This document shows positions 61,263 through 64,000 of a stretch of DNA of 64,000 nucleotides, in pieces. Location of the stretch: positions 62,001 to 126,000 of the forward strand of contig PNAE01000012.1 in the NCBI GenBank assembly GCA_003169895.1. The letters are read 5' to 3'. The DNA is from Gemmatimonadota bacterium. GTDB lineage: Bacteria > Gemmatimonadota > Gemmatimonadetes > Gemmatimonadales > GWC2-71-9. Each line of letters opens with the position of its first letter. Positions within the stretch are counted from its first letter, which is position 1. The translations under genes were made by a program, and so were the position numbers. Under the pieces are notes generated by a model. The model saw only the letters and a program-made list of their open reading frames with translations. It searched no databases and was not told where the DNA came from.

Positions 61263-63170
61263 ATGACGCTGCAGAAGCTTAAAGTCGCAGCGCTTCAGCA
61301 CGAACAGCGCGAGGAGTGGGATGCGGCGATCGAGCTGTACCGGCAGGCCATCCGCGACGCCGACGGGGCGTCGGAAGGCGGCGATCCCTCGCTCTTCAAT
61401 CGCATCGGCGACCTGGCGCACAAGTCCGGTGACGATGCCGCCGCATGCGAAGCGTGGGAGCAGGCGGTCATCCGCTACGGCGACCTTGGCTTCCTCAACT
61501 CCGCCATCGCACTCGGCGGCAAGATCCTCCGCGTCAACCCCGGACGGTTGCACACCTATCTGGAACTCGCCCGCTTGCAGGCCCGCAAGCGCGTGCTCTA
61601 CGACGTGCGCCGCAACCTGCAGGTCTATCTCGAGCAGATGACCGCCACCGGCCGCGCTGACGATGCGCGCGCCGCAGTGGAGAAGCTGGGCAACGAATTT
61701 CCCGGGTGGCGCGATCTCGATACGCTGCTGGACGTATTGCTCGGCCGCGAGGGCATCGCCGGCGGGCCGGGCGAGGATCGCGTGGAACCCGGCGCAGGCG
61801 GACGCGGGCTGGTATTCCTCGATACCGCACCTTTGCAAATCGAACGTGCGTCCGAGCCGCCGGCGATGGCCTCCGACGGCGGCATCGACGGATCGGTCAC
61901 CAGCGCGATCGAGCCCCCGGCGGAGCGTGACGAGCGCCCGGTCACGGGCTTCGAGCCGACCCATGACGGCGCGCCGGCAGCGAGCGATCCGGCCGACCGG
62001 TCCCGCGCGGTCGAAGGGCTGGTCGGAGTTGCGCGACCGTCCCACGAGTTGGCGCCGATCGTGCCGCTCGAAAGTCGCGATCAGATCGCCGCGAGCGGCA
62101 CCGCATCGGTCGGTCCGGTCGCCGGACTCGAGACGACGTCTGCGGCGCGGGCCGATAAATCCCCGGCCGACGCCCGGGGCGGCGGCCTCGTCTTCATCCA
62201 GACCGACGCTCCGGCGCTGGTTGCGCCCGTCGAGCTCCCGGCGCCCGCACCGGACGATCCCCTCGGGCAGCGCGTCGCGGCGCACGCACGCCTGGAGCAC
62301 GGCGACCGCGCCGGGGGGATCGCGGGACTCGAGCGATCCCTGGCGCTGTATCAGGACCAGGCCGAGTGGCTCCACGCGTACCAGGTCGCCAGCGAACTGG
62401 TGCAGGCGGAACCGGGCGCAATAGCACGTTATCAGGCCCGCGTGGAGATTGCCGCACGGATGCGCGATTCCGAGCGGCTTTGTGACGCGTACGTCGAACT
62501 CGGCGACGCCCTGGTCCGTGGCGGCGCTCCCGACAAGGCCGTCGCAGTATACCGGCGGATTCTCGAGCTGAACGACGGTCATGAACGGGCGCGCGCGGCG
62601 CTCCGCGCCATGGCGCCCGACAGCAAGGCCGACGAGTCACCGTCCGGGTTTATCGACCTCGGCGCGATGCTCATCGACGACCATCCGCGCTCGACCCGGA
62701 TGCGCACCGAGACGCCGGACGTTGCTCCCGATGAAAACGAGACCTTTCGAGATGCCCTCGCCGAGTTCAAGCGTGCCCTCGACCAGAACCTCCCGATCGA
62801 GGATCATCAGGCGCATTACGACCTGGGCATCGCGTTCAAGGAAATGGGGCTGTTCGACGAGGCGATCAGCGAGTTCCAGAAGGCGCTGCGGGTCCCGGAG
62901 GTCCGGCTCCGCACCTCCGAGGCGCTCGGCGAGGTGTTCTTCGAGCAGGGCAGGCCCGGTGTCGCCGAGACGGTGCTTCGCAGCGTGGAGAACAGTGCCG
63001 AGGGCGACGCCCAGAAGATCGGCGTGCTGTACTGGCTTGGCCGCGCCCTGAGTGCGCAAGGCAAGCACCGCGAGGCCGCAGGTTATTATCAACGCATCAT
63101 CGCCGTTGACGTCAGCTTTCGCGACGCCGGCGAGCGGCTCAGCCAGTCCAGCGGAGATGCAAAGGAATGA
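61263..63170 (+). CDS. Large TPR-repeat protein
   Basis: 635 residues without a signal peptide. N-terminal TPR block (~1-130; EQREEWDAAIELYRQAIRDA, FNRIGDLAHKSGDDAAACEA, GRLHTYLELARLQARKRVLY), a long low-complexity linker rich in Ala, Pro, Glu and Asp (~170-330), and a C-terminal TPR block (~335-630; GDALVRGGAPDKAVAVYRRI, DLGIAFKEMGLFDEAISEFQ, LGRALSAQGKHREAAGYYQR). A scaffold role is likely but the partner is unknown. The prenyl synthase start overlaps its stop (ATGA). Confidence 0.85.
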   Translation: MTLQKLKVAALQHEQREEWDAAIELYRQAIRDADGASEGGDPSLFNRIGDLAHKSGDDAAACEAWEQAVIRYGDLGFLNSAIALGGKILRVNPGRLHTYLELARLQARKRVLYDVRRNLQVYLEQMTATGRADDARAAVEKLGNEFPGWRDLDTLLDVLLGREGIAGGPGEDRVEPGAGGRGLVFLDTAPLQIERASEPPAMASDGGIDGSVTSAIEPPAERDERPVTGFEPTHDGAPAASDPADRSRAVEGLVGVARPSHELAPIVPLESRDQIAASGTASVGPVAGLETTSAARADKSPADARGGGLVFIQTDAPALVAPVELPAPAPDDPLGQRVAAHARLEHGDRAGGIAGLERSLALYQDQAEWLHAYQVASELVQAEPGAIARYQARVEIAARMRDSERLCDAYVELGDALVRGGAPDKAVAVYRRILELNDGHERARAALRAMAPDSKADESPSGFIDLGAMLIDDHPRSTRMRTETPDVAPDENETFRDALAEFKRALDQNLPIEDHQAHYDLGIAFKEMGLFDEAISEFQKALRVPEVRLRTSEALGEVFFEQGRPGVAETVLRSVENSAEGDAQKIGVLYWLGRALSAQGKHREAAGYYQRIIAVDVSFRDAGERLSQSSGDAKE

Positions 63171-64000
63171 CGTTGCCTCAGCTCGGTTCGCTCTCACTTG
63201 GCGATCTCCAGGCCGCGATCGAACCGCGCCTCGGTCAGGTCGAGACCGAAATGCGGCGCATGATCGAAGCGGACTTCCCGCTGATCAGCGACGTGAACGA
63301 GCACCTGCTCCGGATGCGGGGCAAGATGTTTCGACCCACGCTCGTGTTGCTGGCCGACGAAGCGACTGGTGGCCCCTCGGCACACGGCGCGACGCTTGCT
63401 GCGGTCATCGAGTTGATTCATCTCGCGACACTCGTGCACGACGACGCGGTCGATCATTCGGTGCTCCGGCGCGGCATGCCGACGATCAACGCCCTGTTCT
63501 CGCACCAGGTGTCGGTGATCATGGGGGACTTCCTCTATTCGCGTGCCGTCGTGGAGCTGGTGCGGTTTGGCGACCTGCGCGCGCTGGCAATTCTCGCCCG
63601 CGTGACGAACGAGATGACCATCGGCGAAATGCGCCAGTTGCTCGCACACGATCCGCTCGCATTCACCGAGGACCAGTACGACCTGCTCATCAAGGCGAAG
63701 ACGGCATCGCTCATCTCGGGCGCGTGTGAGGTCGGCGCCCTGGGTGCACCGGAACGCGAACGTCTCGTGTTGGCCCGTTTCGGCGAAACGCTCGGCATGG
63801 CGTTCCAGATCGTGGACGACCTGCTCGATTACACCGCCGATGAGTCGCTGACCGGCAAACCATCCGGCCTGGACCTGCGCGAGCACAAGGTCACCCTGCC
63901 GCTGATCTACGCGTTGCCGCGGTTTTCGCCGTCGGAGCGGCGCGCCCTGGAGGCATTGCTCCGGAACCCCCAGCCGGCGGACGCCGAGATTGCCGCCGTG
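63167..64000 (+). CDS. Polyprenyl diphosphate synthase (3' end outside window)
   Basis: The open frame from ATG 63167 to the window end gives 278 residues of a trans-isoprenyl diphosphate synthase. Both aspartate-rich motifs are present: LATLVHDDAVDHSVLRRGMP (DDxxD) and GMAFQIVDDLLDYTADESL, followed by GKPSGLDLREHKVTLPLIYA. GKMFRPTLVLLADEA precedes. The size and motifs fit an octaprenyl/heptaprenyl or similar long-chain synthase for quinone side chains; chain length cannot be told from this portion. ATGA overlap with the TPR gene. The C-terminus is cut by the window edge. Confidence 0.93.
   Translation, partial: MTLPQLGSLSLGDLQAAIEPRLGQVETEMRRMIEADFPLISDVNEHLLRMRGKMFRPTLVLLADEATGGPSAHGATLAAVIELIHLATLVHDDAVDHSVLRRGMPTINALFSHQVSVIMGDFLYSRAVVELVRFGDLRALAILARVTNEMTIGEMRQLLAHDPLAFTEDQYDLLIKAKTASLISGACEVGALGAPERERLVLARFGETLGMAFQIVDDLLDYTADESLTGKPSGLDLREHKVTLPLIYALPRFSPSERRALEALLRNPQPADAEIAAV

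Noticed and set aside
1-64000. CRISPR arrays, insertion sequences, prophage genes, tRNA or rRNA genes
   Set aside because: I looked for spaced direct repeats, transposase or integrase motifs and RNA gene patterns and saw none; short degenerate elements could still be missed by eye.

Overview
The window is a 64 kb piece of a GC-rich chromosome from a diderm (Gram-negative-type) bacterium. It holds a complete Tol-Pal set, an LptD-like outer-membrane protein, a BamD-like lipoprotein, an SLBB polysaccharide exporter and a Wzi-like protein. The style (very compact operons with 1-4 base stop/start overlaps, many GTG starts, TPR-rich envelope genes) and the gene set remind me of Gemmatimonadota. That assignment is recall and inference, not a database result. 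No rRNA, tRNA, CRISPR array, phage or insertion sequence was recognised.

Layout. 1-4500: end of a sugar-nucleotide SDR gene, carB, murB. 4566-17042: one head-to-tail run starting with four genes for UDP-2,3-diacetamido-2,3-dideoxy-glucuronate synthesis, then UDP-glucose dehydrogenase and UDP-xylose synthase, then TPR/lipoproteins, a BamD-like protein, nadD and secA, almost all translationally coupled. 17084-22853 (minus strand): a composite barrel/Ig-like surface protein, a Wzi-like protein and a large SLBB polysaccharide exporter. 22878-23787: a VapC remnant and an intact Phd/VapC toxin-antitoxin pair. 23858-36507: a Wzx/Wzy-type surface polysaccharide cluster (VanZ-like, Wzy, GT4, Wzz, Wzx, GT2, a decayed glycosyltransferase, two methyltransferases, an aminotransferase, a split transketolase, an initiating sugar transferase and a truncated second copy). 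36508-38784: an accessory stretch with strong hairpins, a collagen-like micro-protein, a structured small transcript candidate, a lower-GC gene pair (DUF5678-like plus retropepsin-like) and a coiled-coil/membrane gene fragment. 38785-40809: a CapD/WbpM-type nucleotide-sugar dehydratase. 41073-50820: housekeeping genes (HtpX, LemA, RadC, Rel, EVE, UvrB, TsaE, TsaB, RimI, SSB). 51094-57537: an exported protein, then a GalE-like gene coupled to tolQ-tolR-tonB/tolA-tolB-pal-cpoB. 57554-61153: a single open frame joining a complete TatC to an LptD-like outer-membrane protein. 61263-end: a large TPR protein and a polyprenyl diphosphate synthase cut by the window edge.

How it fits together. Most of the window serves the cell envelope: making activated sugars, assembling and exporting a surface polysaccharide, moving proteins (SecA, TatC) and keeping up the outer membrane (BamD-like, Tol-Pal, LptD-like). 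The most unusual items are the TatC-LptD fusion, which carries an internal signal-peptide-like segment preceded by its own Shine-Dalgarno/ATG; the structured RNA plus micro-ORF locus at 37154-37436; the retropepsin/DUF5678 pair; and a family of purine-rich intergenic inverted repeats at operon ends.
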